DNA of 64,000 nt from positions 558,001 to 622,000 of the forward strand of contig NZ_JACHHZ010000006.1 in the NCBI RefSeq assembly GCF_014202975.1, given 5' to 3'. A program made the translations under genes and the position numbers. How positions within the stretch are numbered: position 1 is the first letter of the stretch; the number at the start of each line of letters is the position of its first letter. Under the pieces are notes generated by a model. It was not told where the DNA came from, made no database searches, and saw only the letters and a program-made list of their open reading frames with translations. Shown in pieces: positions 52,505 through 60,826 of the stretch. Origin of the DNA: Povalibacter uvarum. Its GTDB lineage: Bacteria > Pseudomonadota > Gammaproteobacteria > Steroidobacterales > Steroidobacteraceae.

Positions 52505-54733
52505 CTAAGCGAGCGAGAAAGGAAGTTGCCGCAGGCGCTTGCCCGTCGCGGCGAAGATCGCATTGGCAAGCGCCGGAGCAACCAGGGGCGGCGACAGTTC
52601 GCCGGAACCGTGAGGCGCATCGCCTGGGTTCTCGATGAAATGCACTTCGATCCGCGGGCACTCGTTCATGCGCACCACCGGAGTGTCGTTGAAGTTGCCG
52701 TTCATGACGCGACCGTTCTGGATGTCTATGCCGCCGTAGAGTGCAGCGGTCAGGCCCCACACGATGCCACCCTCGATCTGCTGGCGCAGACCGCTCGGAT
52801 TGATCACGCGACCGACATCGACAGCAGCCACGGCGCGCTCCACCCTGATGCGCCCATCGGCGACGAGGACATCCACGACCAGTGCGGCGTAACTGTTGCC
52901 GTGCATGTAAGGGAACACGGCAATTCCCTGTCCGCGGCCTTTGCCTTTCTTGCCGCGACCCCAGCCGCTCTTGTCGGCCGCGAGATCGAGCACGCGCCGC
53001 AATCTCACGCGACTCAGCTTGTTCGAATGCCCTACGTCGACTTCATCACCTGACTCAAGCAGCTTTGCACGGAAGCGGTAAGGATCAACCCCGGCAGCGA
53101 CCGCGAGCTCGTCGATGAAACCCTCCTGGCCGAAGGCCCAGTTGTTCGCGACGACCGAGCGCCAGGCTGCGCTCTGCACGATGCTGTCCGCGTGCAGGCT
53201 GATGAAGTCATAGCGGGTATTCGGGATGTCATACGCCATCCACGGCATCTCGTTCGCGGGATCGCCCCAGAACGTCCGCCCTTCACGATGGCCCCAGGCT
53301 GCGATGCTGCCCTTGTCATCGAGGCGCGCGCGGTAGTCGGCGTAGTAGAAGGCATGGAACCCGTCGTTCCGGATGTCGTCCTCGCGGCTCCATACGACCT
53401 TCACAGGAATATTACCGGCGGCGAGAGAGACCTTCAGCGCTTCGAGCGCGACGTCCGGATAGAAGCGGCGGCCGAAGCCGCCACCCGACGGCAGCGCGTT
53501 CACGGTGATGCTGCGCGCCTCGATGCCGAACATCTGGCTCGCGCGAGCGACGATGCCCTGCGGTGCCTGTGAACCCACCCAGACTTCACATCGATCGCCG
53601 CGATGATGGGCGACACAGTTCATCGGCTCCATGCACAGGTGGGCCTGGTACGGAAACACGTAGGTCGCGTCCAGCGAACGACCCGCACCCGCAAGTGCGT
53701 TCTTGTCGCCCGTCGATCGCAGCGGATCACCCGGCGGCTGTTTGAACTTCTCCTGCACGTGCTCCATCCAGCTCTTCGAGCTGAACTTCTCGTTCGCACC
53801 GCCGTTCCATCGCACTTCCAGCGCATCGCGTCCCCGCATGGCGGCCCAGGTGCTGTTCGCGATGACGGCAACGCCGTCTTTGATCGTGAAACCGGTTGCC
53901 CCTTCGAGCTTTCCGTACGGAGACAGGAAGCCTTCGACCGGAACGACCTTGATGACGCCAGGCACCTGCAGTGCGCGTGTCGCATCGAAACCGGCGAGCT
54001 TGCCGCGAAAGACGGGACAGCGCGCGATCGCGGCGTACTTCATTCCATCGACCTTCACGTCCATCGCATAGCGATGCTGGCCGCTCACGATCGCGGGCGC
54101 GAAGATGTTCGTCACCGGCGTGCCGATGAGCTTGAAAGTTTTCGCATCCTTCAGCGGCGCTTCGAGCTTTGCGAACTCGGCATCGTTGTAGGTTGCGGGC
54201 AGCGACGACAATCGATCTGCCGCGAGGCGCGCGAGCTCGCCGAACCGCAAGACCTTCCCGCTGGTCGTATTGCGGACCGTACCGTCGGCAACCGCACAGA
54301 TCGATGCCTCCACCGACCATTGGGCAGCCGCCGTGTCGATCAACGCCTGTCGCGCAAGTGCGGCAGCCCTGCGGATCGGCAGGTACATATCCTTGACCGT
54401 CGTGCTGCCGCCGGTGCCGCTCAATGCGTAACGCGTTTGTCCGGTGTTCGGAAACTCCACCGTCACTCGCCGGAAATCTACCCCCAGTTCTTCCGCCATG
54501 ATCATCGCGAGACTCGTCGCGACGCCCTGCCCCATTTCGTGCTTGATCGACAGGAAGCGGACTCGGTCGTCCGGATGGATCTCCAGGAAATAGGACAATG
54601 CGACCGGATCACTTGCCGGCACCACGGAGCCCGCAACGTCACGCGCCAGCGCGGCAGGCATCGAGCCTGAGACGATGATGCCGCCGCCCGCCATCGCTGA
54701 CAGTTTCAGGAATTCGCGTCGCTGCATTGCCAT
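52505..54733 (-). CDS. Molybdopterin-binding subunit of a xanthine dehydrogenase-family oxidoreductase (IorB-like)
   Basis: A 742-residue protein with a twin-arginine-type leader (QRREFLKLSAMAGGG), suggesting export in folded form. The body is a molybdopterin-binding large subunit: FLSIKHEMGQGVATSLAMIMAEELGVDFRRV, GTPVTNIFAPAIVSGQHRYAMDVKVDGM, LPSGGGFGRRFYPDVALEAL, GGIVWGLTAALYGGIDIQNGRVMNGNF. It resembles the large subunit of isoquinoline 1-oxidoreductase. The usual small [2Fe-2S] partner is not adjacent. Start at 54733 (MAMQRRE) follows AGGTG; a GTG at 54739 is an alternative. Confidence 0.9.
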   Translation of the reverse strand: MAMQRREFLKLSAMAGGGIIVSGSMPAALARDVAGSVVPASDPVALSYFLEIHPDDRVRFLSIKHEMGQGVATSLAMIMAEELGVDFRRVTVEFPNTGQTRYALSGTGGSTTVKDMYLPIRRAAALARQALIDTAAAQWSVEASICAVADGTVRNTTSGKVLRFGELARLAADRLSSLPATYNDAEFAKLEAPLKDAKTFKLIGTPVTNIFAPAIVSGQHRYAMDVKVDGMKYAAIARCPVFRGKLAGFDATRALQVPGVIKVVPVEGFLSPYGKLEGATGFTIKDGVAVIANSTWAAMRGRDALEVRWNGGANEKFSSKSWMEHVQEKFKQPPGDPLRSTGDKNALAGAGRSLDATYVFPYQAHLCMEPMNCVAHHRGDRCEVWVGSQAPQGIVARASQMFGIEARSITVNALPSGGGFGRRFYPDVALEALKVSLAAGNIPVKVVWSREDDIRNDGFHAFYYADYRARLDDKGSIAAWGHREGRTFWGDPANEMPWMAYDIPNTRYDFISLHADSIVQSAAWRSVVANNWAFGQEGFIDELAVAAGVDPYRFRAKLLESGDEVDVGHSNKLSRVRLRRVLDLAADKSGWGRGKKGKGRGQGIAVFPYMHGNSYAALVVDVLVADGRIRVERAVAAVDVGRVINPSGLRQQIEGGIVWGLTAALYGGIDIQNGRVMNGNFNDTPVVRMNECPRIEVHFIENPGDAPHGSGELSPPLVAPALANAIFAATGKRLRQLPFSLA

Positions 54734-54774
54734 CGCCACACCTTTTCAGCGCCAGGGGATCACGAAACCCTGCA

Positions 54775-54839
54775 GTCATCCCCGTGCACGCGGGGATCCA
54801 TCTTGAGAAGAATGGATTCCCGCCTGCGCGGGAATGACG
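54775..54839. repeat. REP-type repeat family A
   Basis: Inverted arms GTCATCCCCGTGCACGCGGGGATCCATC and AATGGATTCCCGCCTGCGCGGGAATGAC, in the promoter side of the molybdoenzyme gene. The left arm is a diverged copy. Confidence 0.8.
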
Positions 54840-54995
54840 CGGGCGGAGACCTCTTAGCGTAGCGGCCACGATGGCCCGGCGGGGCGGGCCGGTCGCGCAT
54901 CCGGCACGGGTCGTCGCATGACTTGCGCGGACGGACGATCACGGCGCGGGATTTTCCCGTAGGATCAGCCCTGACTTCCGTCATGGGCGAACCGC

Positions 54996-56102
54996 ATGTC
55001 CACACTCCGACTCTGCGTTCTCATGGCCGCGACATTGCTCGCGAGCGTCGCGATCGCCGCGCCCCGCAAGGTAATCATCGACCAGGACGCACTCGGTCCG
55101 GGCGGACCCAACCTGCAGCCCATTCTGATGCTGCTGCAGGCCGAGGATGTCGAAGTCCTCGGGATCACCGTCGTCAGCGGCGACGGCTGGCGCGATGAAG
55201 AAGTCGCCCACACGCTGCGCCTGCTCGAGATCTCCGGACGCACGGACATTCCCGTGGTGCCCGGTGCCGTGATGCCGCTCGTCAATTCGCCCGCGCGAAC
55301 GAAGGCCTGGGAGCGAACGTACGGCAAGCTCTACTACAAGGGCGCCTGGACCGAGAAATTCGGCGACGAAGGTTCGGTGAAGCGCGCACCGCCGCACCCC
55401 GACAATCCATACCTGATTCCGCCCTCGCCCGCCGGAGCGCCGACCACGAAGGCACTCGACGAAAGCGCCGCGACGTTTCTCATCCGCAAAGTGCGCGAGT
55501 TCCCGGGTCAGATCACGATCATCGCGGCAGGACCTCTCACCAATCTCGCGCTTGCATCGCGCCTCGATCCGAAGTTCGCAGGTCTCGCGAAGGAACTCGT
55601 CTTCATGGGCGGCAGCTTCAACCCGGTGCCCGCGCAGAATCACTTTGCAGCGGAGTACGTGAACTCGCCTCGCCGCGAGTTCAACATGCGCTTCGACCCC
55701 GAGGCCGCGAGCATCGTCCTGCGCGAACCCTGGGCTCGGGTCATGCAGATTCCCGTCGATCCGACGACGCGTACGTTCTTCAAGCCCGAGTACTACGAGC
55801 AGATCGGTCGGGGCCGGGCCGCGTTTCGCGACTACGTGAAGGCTTACGGCGAGTCCTTTCCGATGTGGGACGAACTCGCCGTCGGCGTGTGGCTCGATCC
55901 TTCGCTGGTGACTCGCAGCGCAACGCTCGCTGTCGATATCGAAACGAGCTTCACCGCCGGCTACGGCGACACACTGAGCTGGCCGGTTGGCGAGGGCCCC
56001 GGTCTCGGCGAGCGAGCGGTGCTCGTCGTGCAGGAAGTCGATGTGGCGAGATTCGAAAAAATGACGGTGGAGCTGCTGAGCAGGCCGTCGCGGCGAAGGT
56101 AG
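54996..56102 (+). CDS. Nucleoside hydrolase-like secreted protein with altered metal motif
   Basis: A 368-residue exported protein (signal peptide ending SVAIAA) of the inosine-uridine nucleoside hydrolase superfamily. Similarity: ILMLLQAEDVEVLGITVVSGDG, GQITIIAAGPLTNLALASRLDPKF, LVFMGGSF, EFNMRFDPEAASIVL, DELAVGVWLDPS. The usual Ca-binding DxDxxxDD is altered: IIDQDALGPGG lacks the DD pair. So the Ca-dependent hydrolase activity is uncertain. Confidence 0.82.
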   Translation: MSTLRLCVLMAATLLASVAIAAPRKVIIDQDALGPGGPNLQPILMLLQAEDVEVLGITVVSGDGWRDEEVAHTLRLLEISGRTDIPVVPGAVMPLVNSPARTKAWERTYGKLYYKGAWTEKFGDEGSVKRAPPHPDNPYLIPPSPAGAPTTKALDESAATFLIRKVREFPGQITIIAAGPLTNLALASRLDPKFAGLAKELVFMGGSFNPVPAQNHFAAEYVNSPRREFNMRFDPEAASIVLREPWARVMQIPVDPTTRTFFKPEYYEQIGRGRAAFRDYVKAYGESFPMWDELAVGVWLDPSLVTRSATLAVDIETSFTAGYGDTLSWPVGEGPGLGERAVLVVQEVDVARFEKMTVELLSRPSRRR

Positions 56103-56119
56103 TCCACAACCGAACTGCT

Positions 56120-56186
56120 GTCATTCCCGCGAAAGCGGGAATCCATCCGGACGCAAGATGGACACCCGCCTTCGCGGGTGTGACGG
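56120..56186. repeat. REP-type repeat family A
   Basis: Arms GTCATTCCCGCGAAAGCGGG and ATGGACACCCGCCTTCGCGGGTGTGACGG, inverted, directly after the nucleoside hydrolase gene and before the DHFR-like gene on the opposite strand. Confidence 0.85.
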
Positions 56187-56188
56187 AC

Positions 56189-56827
56189 CTACCTCGCGAA
56201 CTTCAAATGCGTCACATCCGGCGCCGCAAGCGTGCTCACCAGCTTGAGCCCGTGCATGTCGTCGCCGAGCCCTTCGAACAGCCGCTCGCCGCTGCCCAGC
56301 AGCACCGGAGCGAGACTGATCAGCATCTCATCGACGAGCCCCGCGGCGAGGTACTGCTGCGCAGCCTTGGCGCCACCGGCGAGCGAAACGTCTTTACCGT
56401 TGGCCGCACGACGCGCCTGCGCTAGCGCTGACTCGATTCCATCCGTGACAAACGTAAACGTCGTTCCTTCGAGCTCGAGCGGCTGTCGCGCATGATGCGT
56501 GAGCACGAACACAGGATGACCGAAGGGCGGCTTGTCGCCCCACCATCCTTTCCAGGGATCGCTCGCATTCCACGGTCCCGGGTGCCCGCCGAACATGTTC
56601 CGGCCCATCACGGTGGCACCGATGTTCCGGATCGATTCCTCGACTACCGCCGAGTTCACGTTGACCTCGCCGCCCTGCATGTCGTGCGCCGACCGCCAGG
56701 CCTTCAGTCCGAACACCCATTCGTGGAGCCGCATGCCGCCCAGGCCGAGCGGATTCTTCACGCTCTGCTCGGGTCCGGCGACGAAGCCGTCGAGGGACAT
56801 ACTGATTTTCAGCCGCAGTCTGGACAT
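56189..56827 (-). CDS. Dihydrofolate reductase family protein (RibD C-terminal type)
   Basis: A 212-residue protein with the DHFR/RibD-C fold: LRLKISMSLDGFVAGPEQS at the start, TVMGRNMFGG, HPVFVLTHHARQPLE, GKDVSLAGGAKAAQQYLAAGLVDEMLISLAPVLLGSGERLF near the end. This is the NADPH-binding family related to riboflavin pyrimidine reductase, and substrate is not predictable. ATG at 56827; convergent with the nucleoside hydrolase, 87 bases away. Confidence 0.9.
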   Translation of the reverse strand: MSRLRLKISMSLDGFVAGPEQSVKNPLGLGGMRLHEWVFGLKAWRSAHDMQGGEVNVNSAVVEESIRNIGATVMGRNMFGGHPGPWNASDPWKGWWGDKPPFGHPVFVLTHHARQPLELEGTTFTFVTDGIESALAQARRAANGKDVSLAGGAKAAQQYLAAGLVDEMLISLAPVLLGSGERLFEGLGDDMHGLKLVSTLAAPDVTHLKFAR

Positions 56828-56995
56828 TCCGGTCTCCTGGCAGGATCGATGGGCAGGCCCTTCAAGAACGACTCACCGTCGGCCGATCCGACACGACGAT
56901 ACCGGTTCAAGAGCAATTTCCCTCGAATGACCGACATCCTCCCGGCTACCATAGCCCCGTCCCGTCGCCCACAACAAACTCAGCAGGGGAATGAC

Positions 56996-58084
56996 ATGAC
57001 ACTACTCGTGGGGAGCGCGGCCCTCGAAGCGACAGGTACGTTGCCGGCGCATTCCGATGCCTTCCAGGCGATCACGGACGAAAACAAGTGTGTCATCTCA
57101 TCGCGTTCCGTAGGCAAGTACGCCACTGGCCTGCTGCGCGACGGCTACGCGACCAAGGGCTTCCACAACAAGGCGAAGTCCTGCAACTGGGGCCCGATGG
57201 CGGGCTTCGTGCTGAGCGACCCGCGATTCACGAAACGCGGCGACAGCCGCGAGGCGATGGAAGAACAGCGCAAGGACATCGTCAAAGCCTTCAAGGAAGG
57301 TTCGGGCGAAGTGCCCGTCTACATCACCGAATCGCGACGTGTCGAACTGCTCCGCCCCGCGCTCAACACAATGCGGCCGGGCTGGGAAGTCGACTACAAC
57401 AATCACTACTACTACGCGAACAGCCCGAGCGGGAAGCTGTTCCTGTTTCATCTGCAGCGCACCGACAGAGCGCCCGGCGCCTACGGCAAGCCGATGTGGG
57501 CCGTGCAGTACGCGTACACAGAAGCTGCGATGCCGGGCAAACTGAAATCACCCGCCACCTCCAAGGACACGAGCTTCCTGCCGGTCACGGCGATCGTCGA
57601 TGTCGCCACGCGACCTTCCGCGGCAGGCACATACCTCTCCGCCACGACGGGTGACTACGATCTGTTCGCCGTGTTCCCGCAACGAAGCAGTTACAACCGG
57701 AAGGAAGCCGACAAGCGCGCCGTGCCCGGCAGCGACCGCTTCCGCCAGCCGATCAAGCAGTTCATCGAGCACGAAGACAAGGAAGTCGGCAACATCACGC
57801 CGCGTATCGCGAGACTGGTCGCGCAGATCAATGCCCGCGCAAACCATGCGGGCGGCAACATCGTTCATCACAGCGATGAAGCGGGTCGTCCGCTCGTCAA
57901 CGACATCGACTTCCCGTTCATCGCGTGGATCCCCGGCAAGCCGCGTCCCTACGCCGCCCGCAACGTTTCCGAGTTCAAGGAGCTCATCGCACTGCTGAAG
58001 GGCGAGTACGTGCTGGCGCTGAATCCGGGATGGCTGAAGCCCCTGGGGATCGGCGTGAGCGGCGGCGGCTCGTACGAAGTGTGA
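56996..58084 (+). CDS. ExoY/edema factor-type nucleotidyl cyclase
   Basis: A 362-residue protein, the length of Pseudomonas ExoY (378). These cyclases make cAMP, cGMP or other cyclic nucleotides from NTPs and are usually injected into eukaryotic cells, where actin or calmodulin activates them. Landmarks match in order: YATKGFHNKAKSCNWGPMAGF with Lys54 and Lys61 (ExoY K81 and K88, same 7-residue spacing); GDYDLFAVFP with Asp220 and Asp222 for the metals; GNITPRIARLVAQIN and NIVHHSDEAGRPL near the C-terminal part; EFKELIALLKGEYVLALNPGW at the end. No signal peptide is seen and no type III or VI secretion genes are in the window. ATG at 56996 has AGGGGA upstream. It is flanked by REP repeats at 56120 and 58121. 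Confidence 0.9.
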   Translation: MTLLVGSAALEATGTLPAHSDAFQAITDENKCVISSRSVGKYATGLLRDGYATKGFHNKAKSCNWGPMAGFVLSDPRFTKRGDSREAMEEQRKDIVKAFKEGSGEVPVYITESRRVELLRPALNTMRPGWEVDYNNHYYYANSPSGKLFLFHLQRTDRAPGAYGKPMWAVQYAYTEAAMPGKLKSPATSKDTSFLPVTAIVDVATRPSAAGTYLSATTGDYDLFAVFPQRSSYNRKEADKRAVPGSDRFRQPIKQFIEHEDKEVGNITPRIARLVAQINARANHAGGNIVHHSDEAGRPLVNDIDFPFIAWIPGKPRPYAARNVSEFKELIALLKGEYVLALNPGWLKPLGIGVSGGGSYEV

Positions 58085-58120
58085 CGATGTGAGCGCCTGC
58101 GGATTCCTCCCCGCGGCATC

Positions 58121-58187
58121 CGTCACTCCCGCGAAAGCGGGAGTCCATTCCTTCCCCCGGATGGATTCCCGCTTTCTCGGCAATGAC
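58121..58187. repeat. REP-type repeat family A
   Basis: Arms CGTCACTCCCGCGAAAGCGG and GGATTCCCGCTTTCTCGGCAATGAC, inverted, between the nucleotidyl cyclase and the alpha/beta hydrolase on the opposite strand. The right arm is slightly degenerate. Confidence 0.8.
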
Positions 58188-58196
58188 AACAGCAGC

Positions 58197-59096
58197 TCAG
58201 CCCTTCATGAACGCCTCGATGTCCTCATTCACCCGCCTCGCATGCGTCACCCAGATCCCATGCGGCGCATCGTCGTAAATCTTCAGCTGTGAGCCGCGCA
58301 CGCCTGCTGCGACACGCTCACCGGTGATCACCGGAATCGCCTGCACGTCACGGGCTCCGTGAAGAATGAGCGTAGGCCGATCGATCCTCGCGAGATCCTG
58401 GCGAAGGTCCGTGCTGTAGAGACTGCGGAAGCAGCGCATCGCCACCGGCGTCGGCGTATCGAGCAGCTGGCGCGTCAGCATTTCCTTCATCGGCATGCTC
58501 GTCGTGGGCGTGAAGAATTTCTCCTGGAACTCGTACGCCCATGCGGGGAAATCAGTCGCGTAGCGCTGCAGCGTCGCTTCGAAATATGCCTGCGGCGCAC
58601 CGTAGGGATTGTCGTCCGTTTTGAGAATGTACGGCGCGACCGGCGCGAGCATGACGATGCGACGGATCCGCTTCGAACCGTGACGGGCGATGTAGCGGAT
58701 GGATTCCGCAGCGCCCATCGAATGAGCCACGAGCGTGACGTCCTTCAGATCGAGCTGTTCGATCACCGATGCAAGATCGTCCGCCAACGTGTCGAAGTCG
58801 TAACCGGCCGGCGCGATCTGCGACCGGCCATGTCCGCGACGATCGTACGCGATGCATCGGAAGCCGCGGTCCGAGAAATACGCCACTTGCGGATCCCACA
58901 TCGCGCTGTGCAATGCCCAGCTCGCGACGAACAGCATGACCGGCCCTTCACCGAACTCGCGATGAAAGAGCGTCACGCCATCGGCCTTGCTGATGATGGC
59001 TTTCGGCGCACCGCGCTTCGCGGCGGCCTGCGCGCCCATTGGAATCAACGCTGCAGCACCCATCGCGGAAGCCAGCAGGAGATTGCGACGATTCAT
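58197..59096 (-). CDS. Exported alpha/beta hydrolase
   Basis: A 299-residue protein with a twin-Arg-like leader (MNRRNLLLASAMGAAALIPMGAQA). The hydrolase core includes FRCIAYDRRGHGRSQIAPAGYDFDTLADDLASVIEQL, nucleophile elbow VAHSMGAAESIRYIA, TLILHGARDVQAIP with the likely Asp and YDDAPHGIWVTH with the likely His. This arrangement resembles non-heme haloperoxidase-like or esterase enzymes. ATG at 59096 chosen over an upstream in-frame start at 59165. Confidence 0.88.
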   Translation of the reverse strand: MNRRNLLLASAMGAAALIPMGAQAAAKRGAPKAIISKADGVTLFHREFGEGPVMLFVASWALHSAMWDPQVAYFSDRGFRCIAYDRRGHGRSQIAPAGYDFDTLADDLASVIEQLDLKDVTLVAHSMGAAESIRYIARHGSKRIRRIVMLAPVAPYILKTDDNPYGAPQAYFEATLQRYATDFPAWAYEFQEKFFTPTTSMPMKEMLTRQLLDTPTPVAMRCFRSLYSTDLRQDLARIDRPTLILHGARDVQAIPVITGERVAAGVRGSQLKIYDDAPHGIWVTHARRVNEDIEAFMKG

Positions 59097-59205
59097 TTTG
59101 GTAGATCCGGTTGCGGGCGGTAGCGCCGTGGCAGGAAGGATGGCGACCGGACTGAGGCGAGCCAATTACCCGGCAGGTAACGGCGCGGCTCCTGGTGTGC
59201 AGCTC

Positions 59206-59273
59206 CGTCACTCCCGCAAACGCGGGAGTCCATGCTTTTTCCGATGGATGCCCGCTTTCGCGGGCATGACGAC
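59206..59273. repeat. REP-type repeat family A
   Basis: Arms CGTCACTCCCGCAAACGCGGGAGTCCATG and GATGGATGCCCGCTTTCGCGGGCATGAC, inverted, in the interval between the XRE regulator stop (59287) and the hydrolase start (59096). Confidence 0.85.
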
Positions 59274-59286
59274 GGCGGTTCCCTTA

Positions 59287-59910
59287 CTACCGCGCACTCA
59301 ACCTCTGCAGCGCCTCTTTCACACTGTCGCAAATGATCCTCTGCGCGAGCTGGCGCGCGACAGCTTCTTCCGATTGCTCCTCCGCGCGCGGCGCGCTGCC
59401 ACTGGACCTGAGCAGCGCCACGTTGGTCAGAATCATCGTGTATCCCGGCGCGAGCACATCCTCGAGACCAAGTTCGCGCAGATACGTCGAGGCCATTCGA
59501 AGGACCGATGCCACGCTCGGCTGCTGCCGGATCGCCAGTGCCATCGCGAAGCTGTCCTGCAGATCCGCAGTCCGCTTCGGCATCGAAGGTGCTTCGCCGC
59601 GTTCCGGCGCAAAGCCGGCTGCGAGCATCAGGCGATCACGGGTTTCGGCATCCACTTTGAGCGTCGCGCAGAATCGCCGGACCATCGCACGGCTCGGATT
59701 CGAGCGATCGCGCTCGATGAAGTTCGTATGCCGCGTCGACACACCGGCCGCGAACGCCAGTTCCATCTGCGTCAGTCCGGCGTTGCGTCGCAGCCGCGAC
59801 AGCAATGAGCCGAACGTCGGCCCCGCCGAAGCCGATTGTGCTGGAGATCGACCCTGATTCGCAGAGGCTTCAGGCTGCTGCGGACGAATGACCGGTGCAT
59901 TGGACGCCAT
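59287..59910 (-). CDS. XRE-family regulator with MmyB-like C-terminal part
   Basis: A 207-residue protein. The helix-turn-helix covers about residues 33-90 (FGSLLSRLRRNAGLTQMELAFAAGVSTRHTNFIERDRSNPSRAMVRRFCATL). The remainder (LAIRQQPSVASVLRMASTYLRELGLEDVLAPGYTMI) resembles ligand-binding extensions seen in such regulators. The N-terminal 30 residues are polar and low-complexity. The downstream hydrolase at 59096 is a possible target (inference). Confidence 0.85.
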   Translation of the reverse strand: MASNAPVIRPQQPEASANQGRSPAQSASAGPTFGSLLSRLRRNAGLTQMELAFAAGVSTRHTNFIERDRSNPSRAMVRRFCATLKVDAETRDRLMLAAGFAPERGEAPSMPKRTADLQDSFAMALAIRQQPSVASVLRMASTYLRELGLEDVLAPGYTMILTNVALLRSSGSAPRAEEQSEEAVARQLAQRIICDSVKEALQRLSAR

Positions 59911-60028
59911 GAACCGAGCCTATCCGCAGCCTTTCGGGAGCAAGAAGCAATTGCCGGCGAACGGCCGTTTCATGCGGTCGAACGTCGCAGGCGCGGCGTC
60001 CGCGGTCGTGACTTTCCGCTGAACGTCG

Positions 60029-60826
60029 CTAGCTTTCGGAGCGACGCAGATTGAGTGCCTGTCGCAGCGAGCGGGCGTGAACCCGGCCGGCGGGGACGAC
60101 GGAACCAGTCTTCAGTACGACTTCGAGTCCACCGTCTTTGCCTCGCCGCAGCTCCCGAATCGCACTACGCCGCACGAGATGGGCGCGATGGACACGCACG
60201 AACACGCCGGGTTGCAGCCTGCGTTCGAGTCCGTTCAGGCTCTCGCGCAACAGGTGACTGCGTCCGTCCGCGAACAGGCGAACGTAGTCTTCCTCGGCGG
60301 ACGCGACATCGATCGATGCTGCGTCGACCCGCACGAGTTCGCCCCCGGTGCGACGAATCCAGAACTCGGTCTCGTAGCCGGCGGTGGAAGCAGTCTGCGA
60401 AGTGCGCAATCGTTCGACCAGCGCGCGCAACTCCGCAACCCGCTGCTCGACGTCTTTCGTAGCGAGCTGATTGCGGATCCGCTCGAGCGCCTGCGCGAGC
60501 CGCGATACCTGGACCGGTTTGAGAAGGTAGTCCACCACGTCACGCTCGAAAGCGGCCGCTGCATGGTGGCTGAACGCGGTAACGAAAATCACGGCGGGCA
60601 GATCAGTACTCGCCGACTCATCGAAGAGATCGAATCCGCTGCGATCGCCCAGCTCGATGTCTAGCAGCACCGCATCCGGCTGATGCTCGTCGATCAGTCG
60701 CCTGCCCTCATCGAGCGATCGGGTAGTCGCCACGAGCTGTGTGTGCGGCAATGCTTCGATCAGCAACTCCAGCCGGCGCAACGCCAACGGCTCGTCGTCG
60801 ATGGCGATCAGGCGCAGCGATTTCAT
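60029..60826 (-). CDS. LytTR-type response regulator
   Basis: A 265-residue regulator. The receiver domain (1-120) has Asp10/Asp11, the phosphorylated Asp56 in LLDIELGDRSG, and Lys in YLLKPVQ. The LytTR DNA-binding domain is about 150-260 (DYVRLFADGRSHLLRESLNGLERRLQPGVFVRVHRAHLVRRSAIRELRRGKDGGLEVVL). Its ATG overlaps the TGA of the sensor gene (ATGA, 60823-60826), so the pair is an operon. Resembles AlgR/LytR systems. Confidence 0.94.
   Translation of the reverse strand: MKSLRLIAIDDEPLALRRLELLIEALPHTQLVATTRSLDEGRRLIDEHQPDAVLLDIELGDRSGFDLFDESASTDLPAVIFVTAFSHHAAAAFERDVVDYLLKPVQVSRLAQALERIRNQLATKDVEQRVAELRALVERLRTSQTASTAGYETEFWIRRTGGELVRVDAASIDVASAEEDYVRLFADGRSHLLRESLNGLERRLQPGVFVRVHRAHLVRRSAIRELRRGKDGGLEVVLKTGSVVPAGRVHARSLRQALNLRRSES

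Noticed and set aside
56492..56995. Extension of the nucleotidyl cyclase to an upstream start
   Set aside because: The frame is open upstream but overlaps the DHFR-like gene on the other strand, and no similarity begins before the ATG at 56996, which has its own ribosome site.
2365..59273. REP clusters as a CRISPR array
   Set aside because: The units are inverted pairs scattered over the window, not direct repeats with regular spacers, and no cas genes are present.
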